DNA from: Thalassotalea sp. | GTDB taxonomy: Bacteria > Pseudomonadota > Gammaproteobacteria > Enterobacterales > Alteromonadaceae | Assembly (NCBI GenBank): GCA_022448425.1 | Contig: JAKVCY010000031.1 | Coordinates: forward strand, 1-64,000 | Reading direction: 5' to 3' | DNA: 64,000 bases | Part shown: one piece after another, positions 7,817-16,408 of the stretch | Position numbering within the stretch: the stretch's first letter is position 1 | Layout: each line of letters opens with the position of its first letter | Made by a program: the position numbers and the translations under genes | The notes under the pieces: generated by a model | What the model was told of the DNA's origin: nothing | The model's input: the letters and a program-made list of their open reading frames with translations, nothing else | Databases searched by the model: none

Positions 7817-9082
7817 GTGACTAGTTGTTTTAGCCAACCTAATTTATTGCCTTTCGAACAAGCTCAACAAATTATCGCAGACAACCTCGAGCTCAGCCTC
7901 TCTTCAGAAAACATCGCTATTGAAAAAGCCTTAGGCCGAGTATTAGCTGAAAACGTGATAAGCCCAGTTAATGTGCCTCCTCACAACAATTCTGCAATGG
8001 ATGGCTATGCCTTCAATGCTGAGAGTTTAAAAGAGAATAAAACGCTTACATTAGTGGGCCGTGCAATGGCTGGCACGCCTTTTCAAGGCAAGGTGGAGAT
8101 AGGTCAGTGTGTCCGTATAATGACAGGCGCAAAACTTCCTGAAGGTTGTGATTCGGTTGAAATGCAAGAGAATACGGAAGTTAAAGATAACCAATCTAAT
8201 GCTACTGATGGAACACAAGTCAGTTTTTTGCAAGCGGTAAGAGCAGGGCAGCATGTACGGTATACAGGCGAGGATATCCGCTTAGATGATTGCATACTTG
8301 CAAGCGGTAAAACGTTAACCTCAGTAGATATTGGCACCTTGGCTAGTGTTGGTGTTGCTAAAGTCGCTGTTGTTAAACCATTGACTGTTGCATTGATAGC
8401 CACAGGAGATGAGTTAAAACAGCCGGGAGAAGCCTTAACGGAAGGCGATATATATGAAAGTAATCGTTACTTTTTGTCGTCGATGCTGGAAAAACTTAAC
8501 GTTAAGGTGATTGACTTTGGTGTAATTCCTGACGACAAAGCGCTCATTACCCAGGCGTTTAGCGATGCAAATAGGCTGGCGGATGTGGTTATTTCGAGTG
8601 GCGGGGTGTCAGTTGGTGACGCTGACTACACTAAGCAAGTACTCAATGAACAAGGTGATATTGGTTTTTGGAAGATAGCGATGAAACCGGGCAAGCCATT
8701 TGCTTTTGGAAAATTTTCGCAGAGTTATTTTTTTGGCCTGCCAGGTAATCCTGTATCAGCACTCGTGACGTTTTATCAGTTAGTCGTGCCGGCGTTATAT
8801 CAATTGATGGCAGCAGAAGTGCCTAAGCGAATTCAATTGCAAGCTAAGACCACAACAGACCTAAGAAAAGCCCCCGGACGTATGGACTTTCAGCGAGCTG
8901 TTTGGGCAATGTCTGATAGCGGCGATCTGGAAGTGACTTCTACTGGTGCGCAAGGCTCAGGTATTCTCACTAGCATTGCAAAAGCCAATTGTTTTATTCT
9001 GTTGCCACAAGAGCAGGGTAGAGTTAGTGCTGGAGAGAGCGTAACGATAGAGCTGTTCGATTCTCTATTGTTACCGAAGTAA
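7817..9082 (+). CDS. moeA: Molybdopterin molybdenumtransferase MoeA
   Basis: MoeA inserts molybdate into adenylylated molybdopterin. The domains are MoeA N-terminal (residues 1-150, PPHNNSAMDGYAF), the MoCF-binding domain with SSGGVSVGDADYTK, MKPGKPFAFG and FGLPGNPVSALVTF, and the C-terminal beta domain. The frame starts with TTG at 7805, but GTG at 7817 has GGGA 6 bases upstream and better fits the family N-terminus (421 residues). It is divergent from the moa-mod operon but completes its pathway. A strong hairpin terminator follows at 9187. Confidence 0.93.
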   Translation: MTSCFSQPNLLPFEQAQQIIADNLELSLSSENIAIEKALGRVLAENVISPVNVPPHNNSAMDGYAFNAESLKENKTLTLVGRAMAGTPFQGKVEIGQCVRIMTGAKLPEGCDSVEMQENTEVKDNQSNATDGTQVSFLQAVRAGQHVRYTGEDIRLDDCILASGKTLTSVDIGTLASVGVAKVAVVKPLTVALIATGDELKQPGEALTEGDIYESNRYFLSSMLEKLNVKVIDFGVIPDDKALITQAFSDANRLADVVISSGGVSVGDADYTKQVLNEQGDIGFWKIAMKPGKPFAFGKFSQSYFFGLPGNPVSALVTFYQLVVPALYQLMAAEVPKRIQLQAKTTTDLRKAPGRMDFQRAVWAMSDSGDLEVTSTGAQGSGILTSIAKANCFILLPQEQGRVSAGESVTIELFDSLLLPK

Positions 9083-9186
9083 CCACATTATTCTATGAAT
9101 TAGTCATAGTGAGAAGGTAATACTTAGATTCTGAAATTAACAAACCTAGCGCGTGTCTAGTTATTGATTCCTGGGGTTTAAGAAGA

Positions 9187-9220
9187 GTGTGCTCAATAAT
9201 GTTTGAGCACACGCTTTTTC
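9187..9220 (+). terminator. Rho-independent terminator of moeA
   Basis: GTGTGCTCA and TGAGCACAC form a 9-bp stem around an 8-base loop, followed by gcTTTTTcTT. The T-run follows the stem in the moeA direction. It could act weakly for the convergent DUF3718 gene, whose end is at 9241. Confidence 0.8.
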
Positions 9221-9240
9221 TTAATCATTGACATGTCAAC

Positions 9241-9585
9241 TTACTCTTCGAATGTCACATTAATCTTTGATAAAGCTGCAACATCGATAATATCAACATC
9301 ACCAATACTACGCTGTAAACGAGCTGCTGTTTTTTCTGCGCCGTGAGATTCAGCAAAAGCGATAATGTCTTGACCGTTACACATCACTTTCAAAGCAACA
9401 GTTTTGTGGCTTAGGTTAAATTCATTAATTGTCTTATGCATCTTGTATGACTTGTCGCTTGCCGCTGACTTACATACTTCTACTAGTGCGTTTTCTGTTT
9501 GTTTATCCATCGCATTTGCGTTTGCGCTCATAGCCATTGATAAACCTGCGATTGACGTAATTACTGCTAACTTTACTTTTTTCAT
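9241..9585 (-). CDS. Small exported DUF3718-family protein
   Basis: This is a 114-residue protein with a clear signal peptide (MKKVKLAVITSIAGLSMAMSANANA) and a mature part of about 90 residues. It has two cysteines (VEVCKSAAS and LKVMCNGQD) spaced as for one disulfide, and an AESHGAEKTAARL motif. I recognise the pattern as DUF3718, found mainly in Shewanella, Colwellia and relatives; function unknown. The frame runs back to 9615, but the Met at 9585 starts the signal peptide and has GGAGATGA upstream. It probably acts in the periplasm. It is transcribed alone, towards moeA. Confidence 0.75.
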   Translation of the reverse strand: MKKVKLAVITSIAGLSMAMSANANAMDKQTENALVEVCKSAASDKSYKMHKTINEFNLSHKTVALKVMCNGQDIIAFAESHGAEKTAARLQRSIGDVDIIDVAALSKINVTFEE

Positions 9586-10003
9586 TGTTTCATCTCCGTT
9601 GTAACCCGTTTTCAAGTCACCATATGTTTAAATAGTATTTTTTATTAATGTTGTCGTACGTTTCGCTGTGTACAATTAGATAGTGGCAACTTCTGATGAA
9701 AAAGTTGTAAAAATAGTCGCACCGGATGTAAATATATCCACCGCAAAATAACGACCTTTCATCGCTAAGCGCTTGATACTATTGAGACTATTGAATGGTC
9801 GAAATTTGACCGGTGAAATGAAGTTTTACATTCATTGATACTTTGACATACAAAGAGCTTCGTAGAAGCACGCTTTTTTCCGTTTTAACTTCATTTGAAA
9901 TGTGAAAACAAACTTTCGGCATTTACGTAGTTGTTTTGAATACGCTTCAATCATGTTGTTGTGCTCTACGTTATTTTCACTTGGTAAAATATACTGAGTG
10001 TGG
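9586..10003. other. Intergenic region between DUF3718 gene and yebG
   Basis: No ORF with a credible ribosome-binding site was seen. A small hairpin GCTTC-GTA-GAAGC near 9856-9868 is followed a few bases later by a run of six T and could be a weak terminator. A TATACT hexamer at 9990-9995, just before the LexA box, is a candidate -10 for yebG, without a good -35. Confidence 0.35.
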
Positions 10004-10023
10004 TACTGTTTATAAATACAGTT
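10004..10023 (+). promoter_or_regulatory. LexA (SOS) box upstream of yebG
   Basis: CTGTTTATAAATACAG at 10006-10021 is a full CTG-N10-CAG LexA operator with an AT-rich centre and TA flank, matching the gammaproteobacterial consensus. It lies 9 bases after the TATACT candidate -10 and 52 bases before the yebG start, where bound LexA would block transcription. YebG is a known LexA-regulated gene in E. coli, so site and gene support each other. Confidence 0.92.
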
Positions 10024-10074
10024 TATTGTGCATTAATTTATCGCTTAGCGATAATCGATGATTGAGGGAAAAGC

Positions 10075-10422
10075 ATGGCAGTTGAAAGTCGGTTTGTAGT
10101 TATTAGAAATGGTGTGGAGGTAGAAACATTTATGGATAAGAAAGCTGCTGATGAATACGACAAAATGTTGGATATGGCAGATAATCTCACCGAGATGTTT
10201 GCGAAATCATCGATTGAACTTTCTGAAGATATGGCTGAAGAGTTAAGTATTTACCTTGCACAAAACCGCGAAGATGTATTGATTGCACTTCAAGCGAAAA
10301 AAGCCAAACCTACGAAACCTGCGACCAAGCCAGCACCTAAAACCGCTGCGAAAACTACGAAAGCGAGTGCTGAAAAAAAGTTAGCAGCAGTGAATGATGA
10401 ATCATTAAGCGAAGCGAGTTAG
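10075..10422 (+). CDS. yebG: DNA-damage-inducible protein YebG
   Basis: The first 80 residues follow the YebG family: MAVESRFVVIRNGVEVETFMDKKAADEYDKMLDMADNL, matching E. coli YebG start to end of domain. The C-terminal 35 residues are a low-complexity Lys/Ala/Pro/Thr tail that could bind nucleic acid (inference). YebG is an SOS protein of unknown mechanism. A perfect LexA box lies upstream, and the gene ends in TAGTG, overlapping the start of ygjP, so both form one SOS-controlled transcript. Confidence 0.92.
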   Translation: MAVESRFVVIRNGVEVETFMDKKAADEYDKMLDMADNLTEMFAKSSIELSEDMAEELSIYLAQNREDVLIALQAKKAKPTKPATKPAPKTAAKTTKASAEKKLAAVNDESLSEAS

Positions 10423-11168
10423 TGCTAGCCAAGCAAGTAGAGCTAACTTCGATAGACTATACCTTAATTCGAAGTGAGCGACGAAAAACCATAGGGTTAC
10501 AGGTCAAAAAAGGGGAAGTCACAGTACGAGCCCCTTTTTTTGTGAATGAAGCGTTCATTGATGCATTTGTGCAGCAAAAGCGTCAGTGGCTTTTGGATAA
10601 AATTCAGCAGCAGTGTCTAGCCATCAATGAGCCAAAATATCAGTTAAAAGCGAATCACCTATTTCTTTTTAATGGTGAAGAGAAGCTCATTGATGTGCGT
10701 CAATCTAAGCGGTTAGGCGTTCAACTAGAGGAAGATAAGCTTATCGTTGGCTTAACTGCTCGTTATTTTGACGAAACCCCAAATGGCAACCATTTGTATG
10801 CCGGCAGCCTCATTAATAGAAAAGTAGAGAAGCTTGTTAGCGAGTTTTATCGAGAGCAGGCTGAGCAATTGCTTATAGAACGACTTAACATATGGGCAGA
10901 GATTACTGGCTTATATCCAAGTGCATGCGTGATAAAAAAATACCGTGCTCGCTGGGGAAGTTGTAATGCGAAAGGAGTTGTCTCTTTAAACTATTGGCTT
11001 ATGTCATGCCCTATCGATGTAATCGATTATGTGGTTGTGCATGAGCTTTGCCATCTTATGTATTTAGATCATTCTCCTAATTTTTGGCGCTTGGTAAGTC
11101 ATTATCTGCCTGATTATAGTAAAGCAAAGCAATGGCTAAAGCTCTATGAGCGTCAATTAGCAGCTTAA
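10422..11168 (+). CDS. ygjP: YgjP-type zinc metallopeptidase (WSS1/SprT-like clan)
   Basis: This 248-residue protein of the YgjP/DUF45 family has the zinc motif HELCH at residues 207-211 and a third histidine at 217 (LDHSPNFW), as in gluzincin/WLM peptidases. It also has the family blocks KYRARWGSCNAKGVVSLNYWL and RSERRKTIGLQV. Related WLM/SprT proteases (yeast Wss1, human SPRTN) degrade proteins crosslinked to DNA. The E. coli homologue is less well defined. The GTG start shares one base with the yebG stop (TAGTG). Translational coupling under a LexA box makes a role in DNA repair plausible here, but that is inference. Confidence 0.85.
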   Translation: MLAKQVELTSIDYTLIRSERRKTIGLQVKKGEVTVRAPFFVNEAFIDAFVQQKRQWLLDKIQQQCLAINEPKYQLKANHLFLFNGEEKLIDVRQSKRLGVQLEEDKLIVGLTARYFDETPNGNHLYAGSLINRKVEKLVSEFYREQAEQLLIERLNIWAEITGLYPSACVIKKYRARWGSCNAKGVVSLNYWLMSCPIDVIDYVVVHELCHLMYLDHSPNFWRLVSHYLPDYSKAKQWLKLYERQLAA

Positions 11169-11416
11169 TTAACTACCACTTCTATTTTGTCTATTCGTAA
11201 TTTGGCTATTTTTTAAATTATTGCACTGCGACATAAATTCTCCCCAATTTATCTAAGCGAAAATGTAACTATAAATATAACTATAACTGAATGCTTTCTC
11301 GACATTTTAGTTATCTGTCACGATATTTATTGGATTACTTTTTGTATAATTTTTGTTCGATGTGCCGATGGTCTAGTTATGTACTAAATATTTAACAAAT
11401 GTTTATGGAGCGCGCG

Positions 11417-11512
11417 ATGAAATTTTCTGTGAAGAGCATAAAAATGTTACTGCTTTATTTATTTTCAGCGGTATTGTCTATTGCAATAATTGTCCTAATT
11501 TTACCTTTATAG
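11417..11512 (+). CDS. Putative 31-residue single-span membrane peptide
   Basis: An ATG at 11417 is preceded by GGAG with 6-base spacing (atggagcgcgcg) and opens a 31-codon frame ending TAG at 11512. The peptide has a short basic N-terminus (MKFSVKSIK) and then about 20 hydrophobic residues (LLLYLFSAVLSIAIIVLILP), a typical single membrane helix. TATAAT at 11345-11350 is a possible -10. I do not recognise a family. It could be a small membrane regulator or a type I toxin-like peptide; no antisense RNA was evident. The neighbours are ygjP (249 bases upstream) and the CheY-like gene (231 bases downstream). Confidence 0.5.
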   Translation: MKFSVKSIKMLLLYLFSAVLSIAIIVLILPL

Positions 11513-11712
11513 TCAGTACTTTTTGTTTGTTTGCGTTTTTTGTGTATGCATTCTATTTACTATGTATGCGATAAATAGCGTTAAATTTTAGTAGTTTACT
11601 TCCTAAACATCCGACCACTCGGTCAATTCTTGCGAAAACTGTCCAAAAATCTTACAAATAGCGCGTATTACTTGTTAACAAAATGGCTAATTTAGGATAA
11701 ATTAGATAAAAG

Positions 11713-11727
11713 AATAATAATAATAAT
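11713..11727 (+). repeat. Five-copy AAT microsatellite beside the ribosome-binding site
   Basis: AAT is repeated five times, running straight into AAGGA (11728-11732), the only candidate ribosome-binding site for the CheY-like gene at 11744. Changes in copy number would alter the leader but not the reading frame. Confidence 0.6.
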
Positions 11728-11743
11728 AAGGAAATTCCTACCA

Positions 11744-12109
11744 ATGAGCTCGTCAGTTCTAATTTGTGATGACTCCAATCTTGCGCGTAAACAGGTTTTA
11801 AGAAGCCTTCCAGACAGCTGGGAAGTTGACGTTGAGTTGGCTAAGCACGGCATCGAAGCCCTCGAAGTGCTTAAGAATCGCGATATCGATGTAATGTTTC
11901 TAGATCTAACAATGCCTGAACTGGATGGTGTCGGTGTGTTAGAGGCAATAAAACAAGACGATATCAAGGTTGATGTATTTGTAATTTCCGCCGATATTCA
12001 ACCGGAAATGCAGAGCAAAGTATTAGACTTAGGTGCTAAGGCTTTTCTTCGCAAACCTGTTAGCCCAGATGTATTAGTTGATACGTTACAGCAACACGGA
12101 ATAATGTAA
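11744..12109 (+). CDS. CheY-like single-domain response regulator
   Basis: The whole 121-residue protein is a receiver domain: acidic pair D9/D10, phospho-acceptor D54 (MFLDLTMPELDG), S82 in VISADI (switch Ser/Thr) and K104 in FLRKPVSPD. There is no output domain. It ends at 12109 and the CheC-like gene starts at 12110, so the two are translationally coupled and probably form a receiver/phosphatase pair. No histidine kinase is nearby; phosphate must come from a kinase encoded elsewhere. The output is likely to reach the downstream diguanylate cyclase (inference). Confidence 0.9.
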   Translation: MSSSVLICDDSNLARKQVLRSLPDSWEVDVELAKHGIEALEVLKNRDIDVMFLDLTMPELDGVGVLEAIKQDDIKVDVFVISADIQPEMQSKVLDLGAKAFLRKPVSPDVLVDTLQQHGIM

Positions 12110-12715
12110 ATGGCTTACGCGCTAAACGAAGATCAGCAAGACTGTCTGCAAGAGCTTATTAATGTTGCTATGGGGCAGGCGAGTGACCAACTAGCCCGCT
12201 ACCTTGATACATTTGTTTTTTTGACGGTACCAAATATTGAATTGGTTAATGGACAAGGCCTTAGTAGTTCGCTGGAAAGTAATACCGATTCGACGGCAGT
12301 TGTGAGCCAAGGCTTCTTCGGCTACGAGGGTATTCGAGGTGAAGCGCTTTTAGTTTATAAACATAAAGACTCAGATCGCATCGGTGATTTACTCGGTTAT
12401 GAGCCGGGAGAGTTGAGTGTAGAAGAGCAGCTTATCGATATTAGCTCTATTTTAACGACGACATTCTTAAACGTTTTTGCTAGCCAAATTGAAAACCAGA
12501 TGTCTTATAGCGCGCCGAAATTATTAGCGCATACACAAGACACCGTGGATGATTATATAAAACAAATTTCATTTGATTGGGATATGGCGCTGAAGGTGAA
12601 TATCAATTATCAAGTTACGGATTATTCGTTTAACTGTGAAATGATTTTATTGATACCAGCAGCGGCTATTGAAAACATCAAAACTGTCATCGATAGAATC
12701 TTAGAAGATTACTAG
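12110..12715 (+). CDS. CheC/CheX-family protein (probable CheY-P phosphatase)
   Basis: The N-terminal active-site signature of the CheC/CheX/FliY family is complete: D11, E15 and N18, with P41 exactly 22 residues after N18 (DCLQELINVAMGQASDQLA...VP). The second, mirrored site (DISSILTTTFLN near residue 110) has lost the Glu and Asn, so only one half of the protein should be catalytic. The family hydrolyses CheY-phosphate. At 201 residues it matches CheC length. It abuts the CheY-like gene without any gap and precedes a GGDEF gene, so it probably resets the upstream receiver. Confidence 0.82.
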   Translation: MAYALNEDQQDCLQELINVAMGQASDQLARYLDTFVFLTVPNIELVNGQGLSSSLESNTDSTAVVSQGFFGYEGIRGEALLVYKHKDSDRIGDLLGYEPGELSVEEQLIDISSILTTTFLNVFASQIENQMSYSAPKLLAHTQDTVDDYIKQISFDWDMALKVNINYQVTDYSFNCEMILLIPAAAIENIKTVIDRILEDY

Positions 12716-12737
12716 CAGCCAGTATAGGAACGGGTCA

Positions 12738-13688
12738 ATGAATAGCGATATCGAGCTAACGCAAGTTACTGAACAGCTAAATTCCGGCATTTTATTGCTA
12801 GATTTAGACTTGAATGTTGTCAGTTGGAATCGATTTCTTGCCGTCCATGGCGACCAAAAAATTTCTGCCGCAAAAGGCAAATCTGTTTTTGACGTATTTC
12901 CAGAACTCCCAAAGAATTGGTTTGAATGTAAAGTGGCTAGTGTTGTTCAGTTAGGCACACCTTCATTTTGTTCTTGGGAGCAGCGTCACCATTTGTTTGA
13001 GCTTCCTCATACCCGTCCGTTCACTACTGATAGCGATTTTATGGCGCAAAACTGTACTTTCTTGCCGTTCAATACTGATGGCAAGCTAACAGGTATTTGC
13101 ATATTAATTGAGGATGTCACTGACGTTTGCCACTATCAAACAATGTTAAAGCAAACCATGTTTGAGTTAGAGCAAGCGAATCGGATGGATGGACTCACGC
13201 GCATTTTTAACCGTAAGCACTGGGAAGATACGCTAGCGAAGGAGTTTGTAAGGGCCAAGCGTTATGGCAATCAGTTAAGTCTAATTATGTTTGATCTTGA
13301 TAAATTCAAGCAGATTAACGATAACTATGGACACCAATGTGGCGATTTAGTGTTGACTGAAACTGCTAGCCGAATCAGTGATATGCTGCGAGAAGTTGAT
13401 GTTTTCGGGCGATACGGTGGTGAAGAATTTGGTATTCTGTTAACCGAAACGAACGCGGCAGGTGCTAAGGAAGTTGGCGAGCGCATAAGAACGATTCTTA
13501 GCAGCACGCCAGTGACGTTTGAGAAACAAACCATCTCATTCTCTGCATGTATCGGTATATCCTCGCTAAACACGATGCAGACTCGCTATGAAGATTTAAT
13601 CAGCGAAGCTGACAATGCATTGTATAGCGCTAAGACGTCAGGGCGAAATCAAGTTTGCCTCGCACCATCGTTAAGAATGTGCTCTTGA
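12738..13688 (+). CDS. PAS-GGDEF diguanylate cyclase
   Basis: A PAS-like sensor domain lies at residues 8-130 (LNSGILLLDLDLNVVSWN...GICILIEDVTD), followed by a short helix and a GGDEF domain at 145-312. The catalytic motif is GGEEF at 227-231, and FDLDKFKQINDNYGH carries the metal-binding Asp. An RxxD inhibitory site (R218, D221) sits before the active loop, so product inhibition is expected. No membrane segment, so it is cytoplasmic. It makes c-di-GMP from two GTP. It is 22 bases after the CheC-like gene and likely its operon partner. Confidence 0.92.
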   Translation: MNSDIELTQVTEQLNSGILLLDLDLNVVSWNRFLAVHGDQKISAAKGKSVFDVFPELPKNWFECKVASVVQLGTPSFCSWEQRHHLFELPHTRPFTTDSDFMAQNCTFLPFNTDGKLTGICILIEDVTDVCHYQTMLKQTMFELEQANRMDGLTRIFNRKHWEDTLAKEFVRAKRYGNQLSLIMFDLDKFKQINDNYGHQCGDLVLTETASRISDMLREVDVFGRYGGEEFGILLTETNAAGAKEVGERIRTILSSTPVTFEKQTISFSACIGISSLNTMQTRYEDLISEADNALYSAKTSGRNQVCLAPSLRMCS

Positions 13689-13800
13689 AAACTTTCAAAA
13701 TGACTTTCTATGCAATGTTTTTGCATGAATAACTATCTATTTCCCTTTTTATTCATAAATTAGAGTTGACATTCTAATTCTCCAATGGCATGTTAAGCCC

Positions 13801-13869
13801 ATGCGTACAAATATCAGCCTAATTATTACCATTATTACCACTACCACCCTCAAGGGATGGTGGTCATAG
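13801..13869 (+). CDS. thrL: thr operon leader peptide
   Basis: A 22-codon frame from ATG 13801 to TAG 13867 encodes a peptide with six Thr and five Ile codons; the run of four Thr at residues 13-16 (IITIITTTT) is the control region. It sits 30 bases before a strong terminator and 83 bases before thrA. Ribosome stalling at Thr or Ile codons should stop that terminator forming, as in E. coli thrL. The end (KGWWS) is coded by bases that pair with the Thr codons (accacc with ggtggt). No strong Shine-Dalgarno precedes the ATG. It is too short for standard gene callers. Confidence 0.88.
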   Translation: MRTNISLIITIITTTTLKGWWS

Positions 13870-13899
13870 GCTGACGTGTAAAGAAAATACGAATTTACC

Positions 13900-13932
13900 A
13901 AGCCCGTGACCCAAAAGGTCACGGGCTTTTTT
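13900..13932 (+). terminator. thr operon attenuator
   Basis: A 12-bp perfect stem (AAGCCCGTGACC with GGTCACGGGCTT) encloses a 5-base loop and is followed by six T. It lies between the leader peptide and thrA and is the conditional terminator of the operon. An alternative pairing exists upstream: tcagcc near 13812 with ggctga near 13869-13874. Confidence 0.92.
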
Positions 13933-13951
13933 ACTTTTAGAGGAAGGAAAA

Positions 13952-16408
13952 ATGCGTGTATTAAAATTTGGTGGCTCTTCATTGGCATCGGCACAGCGAT
14001 TTATTGAGGTTGCCGATATCATCGAGAATAAAGCCGAATTATCTAAAGTTGCAGTGGTTGTATCGGCACCTCAAGGTGTAACTAACCATCTCGTAGCGAT
14101 GGCTGAAAACATAAATGACGAAGAGCGCATGCAACAAGATCTTCGCCATTTCACCCAAGCTATTGAAGCCATTATTGAGGACTTAGCGGCACGCATTACC
14201 AACATCGATACAGTGTCTGTAGAGCAAGCGTTAAAGCAATGGGAAAAACAGTTAACACGCTTTATGCAAGGTGCTCACTTACTTGCATACTGTCCAGATC
14301 ATGTGCGCGCCAATATCATCAGTACAGGTGAACGATTGAGTGTTGCTATTTTATCTTCTGTACTTGCTGCTCGCGGTAAATCACCGGTTGCTTTAAGTCC
14401 AGAGAAATTCTTGGTCACAAACGACGCTTCACTTAATGCTGTTGCTGACTTAGTGTTGTGTAAAGAGAAGTTCCAGTCCGTTTATGGCGAGGCGAATAAT
14501 ATCGCCATTATGCCAGGCTTTATTGGCGTAAATGCTAAAGGTGAAGTCACAACATTAGGGCGTAATGGTTCTGACTATTCTGCGGCTGTATTAGCCGTCT
14601 GTGCCGAAGCTGAGTGTTGTGAAATATGGACGGATGTAAACGGTGTCTACAATGCTGACCCTCGTGTTATCAAAGATGCACAGTTACTAGATTACTTATC
14701 TTATCAAGAAGCAATGGAACTATCGTACTTTGGCGCCAAAGTACTTCACCCCAAAACGATTGGTCCTATCGCACAATTTCACATTCCTTGCTTAATTAAA
14801 AATACGTGTAACCCAGAAGCGCCGGGTACGCGCATCGCAAATGAAACTGACGATCAACAGCAAGTAAAAGCGATCTCAAATCTAGATGATTTAACTATGG
14901 TCAACGTTTCTGGCCCCGGTATGAAGGGCATGGTAGGTATGGCGAGCCGCGTGTTTGCAGCCATGAGTCGAGAAAACATTTCTATGGTACTGATTAGTCA
15001 ATCTTCAAGTGAGTATTGCATCAGTTTCTGTATCCATACTGTCGATGCTTTTCGTGCTGAACAAAGCTTGAAGCAAGAGTTTGAACTGGAGCTTCTTAAT
15101 GGGCTACTCGAACCAATTGAGTTGCAAAGCAATTTGTCAATTGTATCGTTAGTCGGTGATGGTATGCACCAGCAACGCGGTGTTGCAGCTAAATTATTTT
15201 CTTCTTTAGCTCAAGCACGCGTTAACGTAGTGGCGATTGCACAAGATTCATCTGAGCGTAGTATTTCAGTTGTTATCGAACAGCGTAAATGTACAGACGC
15301 GTTGAAGGTTTGCCATCAAAACTTCTTCTCTCACAAACCAACAATTGACGCCTTTGTTGTTGGTTGTGGTGTCGTTGGAAGTGAGCTGCTTAATCAGATT
15401 GCCAAGCAGCAAGAAAGCCTGAAAGCACAGAATATTGATTTAAAGGTGTATGGTTTAGCAAACTCTAAGGGTATGTTCTTCGATGCTGCTGGTATCGATA
15501 TGGCCAACTGGCAAGGAGCACTAAAGGGTGAAGCTGAAGAGTTAAGCGTTGATAACCTGAAAGCATTTGTGCGCAATAACCACCTGATCAACCCTGTGCT
15601 AGTTGATGTGACATCCGACGAAACTTTAGCGCTAACTTATGCTGATTTTTTAGCTGAAGGCTTCCATGTTGTCACGCCTAACAAGAAAGCTAATACAGAC
15701 TCTTGGGAGTACTATCAGCAACTTCGAAGTGCGGCGCAAAGTACAAATCGTCGCTTCCTTTACGAGACAACGGTTGGTGCAGGCTTACCTGTCATTGATA
15801 CGCTGCAAAACTTAATCAAAGCCGGTGACGAACTGTTGCGCTTTGAAGGTATTTTATCAGGCTCGCTTTCTTATATTTTTGGCAAGCTAGAAGAGGGAAT
15901 GTCACTGTCTGAGGCAACAGCAATTGCCAAAGAAAACGGTTTTACAGAACCCGACCCACGTGATGACTTAAGTGGTATGGATGTAGCGCGTAAGCTACTG
16001 ATCATGGCTCGTGAAGCAGGCATGTCATTGGAGTTATCTGATATTCAAGTGGACTCTGTTTTACCAGCTGACTTTGATGCAAGTGGAGATGTCTCTGCAT
16101 TTATGACGAATATCGCTCAACTAGACGCACAGGTTGCCCAGCAAGTCGCTGAGGCGAAAGCAGAAGGCAAAGTATTGCGTTACATCGGTACGATTAACGC
16201 AGGCAAGTGCAAAGTCTCAATCCAAGCTGTCGATGCTGCTCACCCGCTTTACGCGATTAAAGATGGCGAGAATGCATTGGCTATCCATTCACGTTACTAT
16301 CAGCCTCTGCCATTCGTATTGCGCGGTTATGGTGCTGGTGCAGCGGTAACTGCTGCCGGTGTATTTGGTGACTTATTAAGAACATTAGCTTGGGAGCAAC
16401 AGCACTAA
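13952..16408 (+). CDS. thrA: Bifunctional aspartokinase I / homoserine dehydrogenase I
   Basis: ThrA carries out the first and third steps of threonine synthesis. The aspartokinase domain spans residues 1-290 ([13 protein letters not shown], then [13 protein letters not shown]). Two ACT regulatory domains lie at about 310-460, and the homoserine dehydrogenase starts at about residue 465 ([15 protein letters not shown]) with the NKKANT lysine motif. At 818 residues it is almost identical in length to E. coli ThrA. SD AGAGGAAGGA precedes the ATG. The ACT domains imply threonine feedback, added to attenuation. Its stop overlaps the thrB start (TAATG). Confidence 0.97.
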   Translation: MRVLKFGGSSLASAQRFIEVADIIENKAELSKVAVVVSAPQGVTNHLVAMAENINDEERMQQDLRHFTQAIEAIIEDLAARITNIDTVSVEQALKQWEKQLTRFMQGAHLLAYCPDHVRANIISTGERLSVAILSSVLAARGKSPVALSPEKFLVTNDASLNAVADLVLCKEKFQSVYGEANNIAIMPGFIGVNAKGEVTTLGRNGSDYSAAVLAVCAEAECCEIWTDVNGVYNADPRVIKDAQLLDYLSYQEAMELSYFGAKVLHPKTIGPIAQFHIPCLIKNTCNPEAPGTRIANETDDQQQVKAISNLDDLTMVNVSGPGMKGMVGMASRVFAAMSRENISMVLISQSSSEYCISFCIHTVDAFRAEQSLKQEFELELLNGLLEPIELQSNLSIVSLVGDGMHQQRGVAAKLFSSLAQARVNVVAIAQDSSERSISVVIEQRKCTDALKVCHQNFFSHKPTIDAFVVGCGVVGSELLNQIAKQQESLKAQNIDLKVYGLANSKGMFFDAAGIDMANWQGALKGEAEELSVDNLKAFVRNNHLINPVLVDVTSDETLALTYADFLAEGFHVVTPNKKANTDSWEYYQQLRSAAQSTNRRFLYETTVGAGLPVIDTLQNLIKAGDELLRFEGILSGSLSYIFGKLEEGMSLSEATAIAKENGFTEPDPRDDLSGMDVARKLLIMAREAGMSLELSDIQVDSVLPADFDASGDVSAFMTNIAQLDAQVAQQVAEAKAEGKVLRYIGTINAGKCKVSIQAVDAAHPLYAIKDGENALAIHSRYYQPLPFVLRGYGAGAAVTAAGVFGDLLRTLAWEQQH

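Noticed and set aside
13749-13994. Minus-strand ORF over the thr leader
   Set aside because: It is the complement of the leader peptide and the attenuator hairpin.
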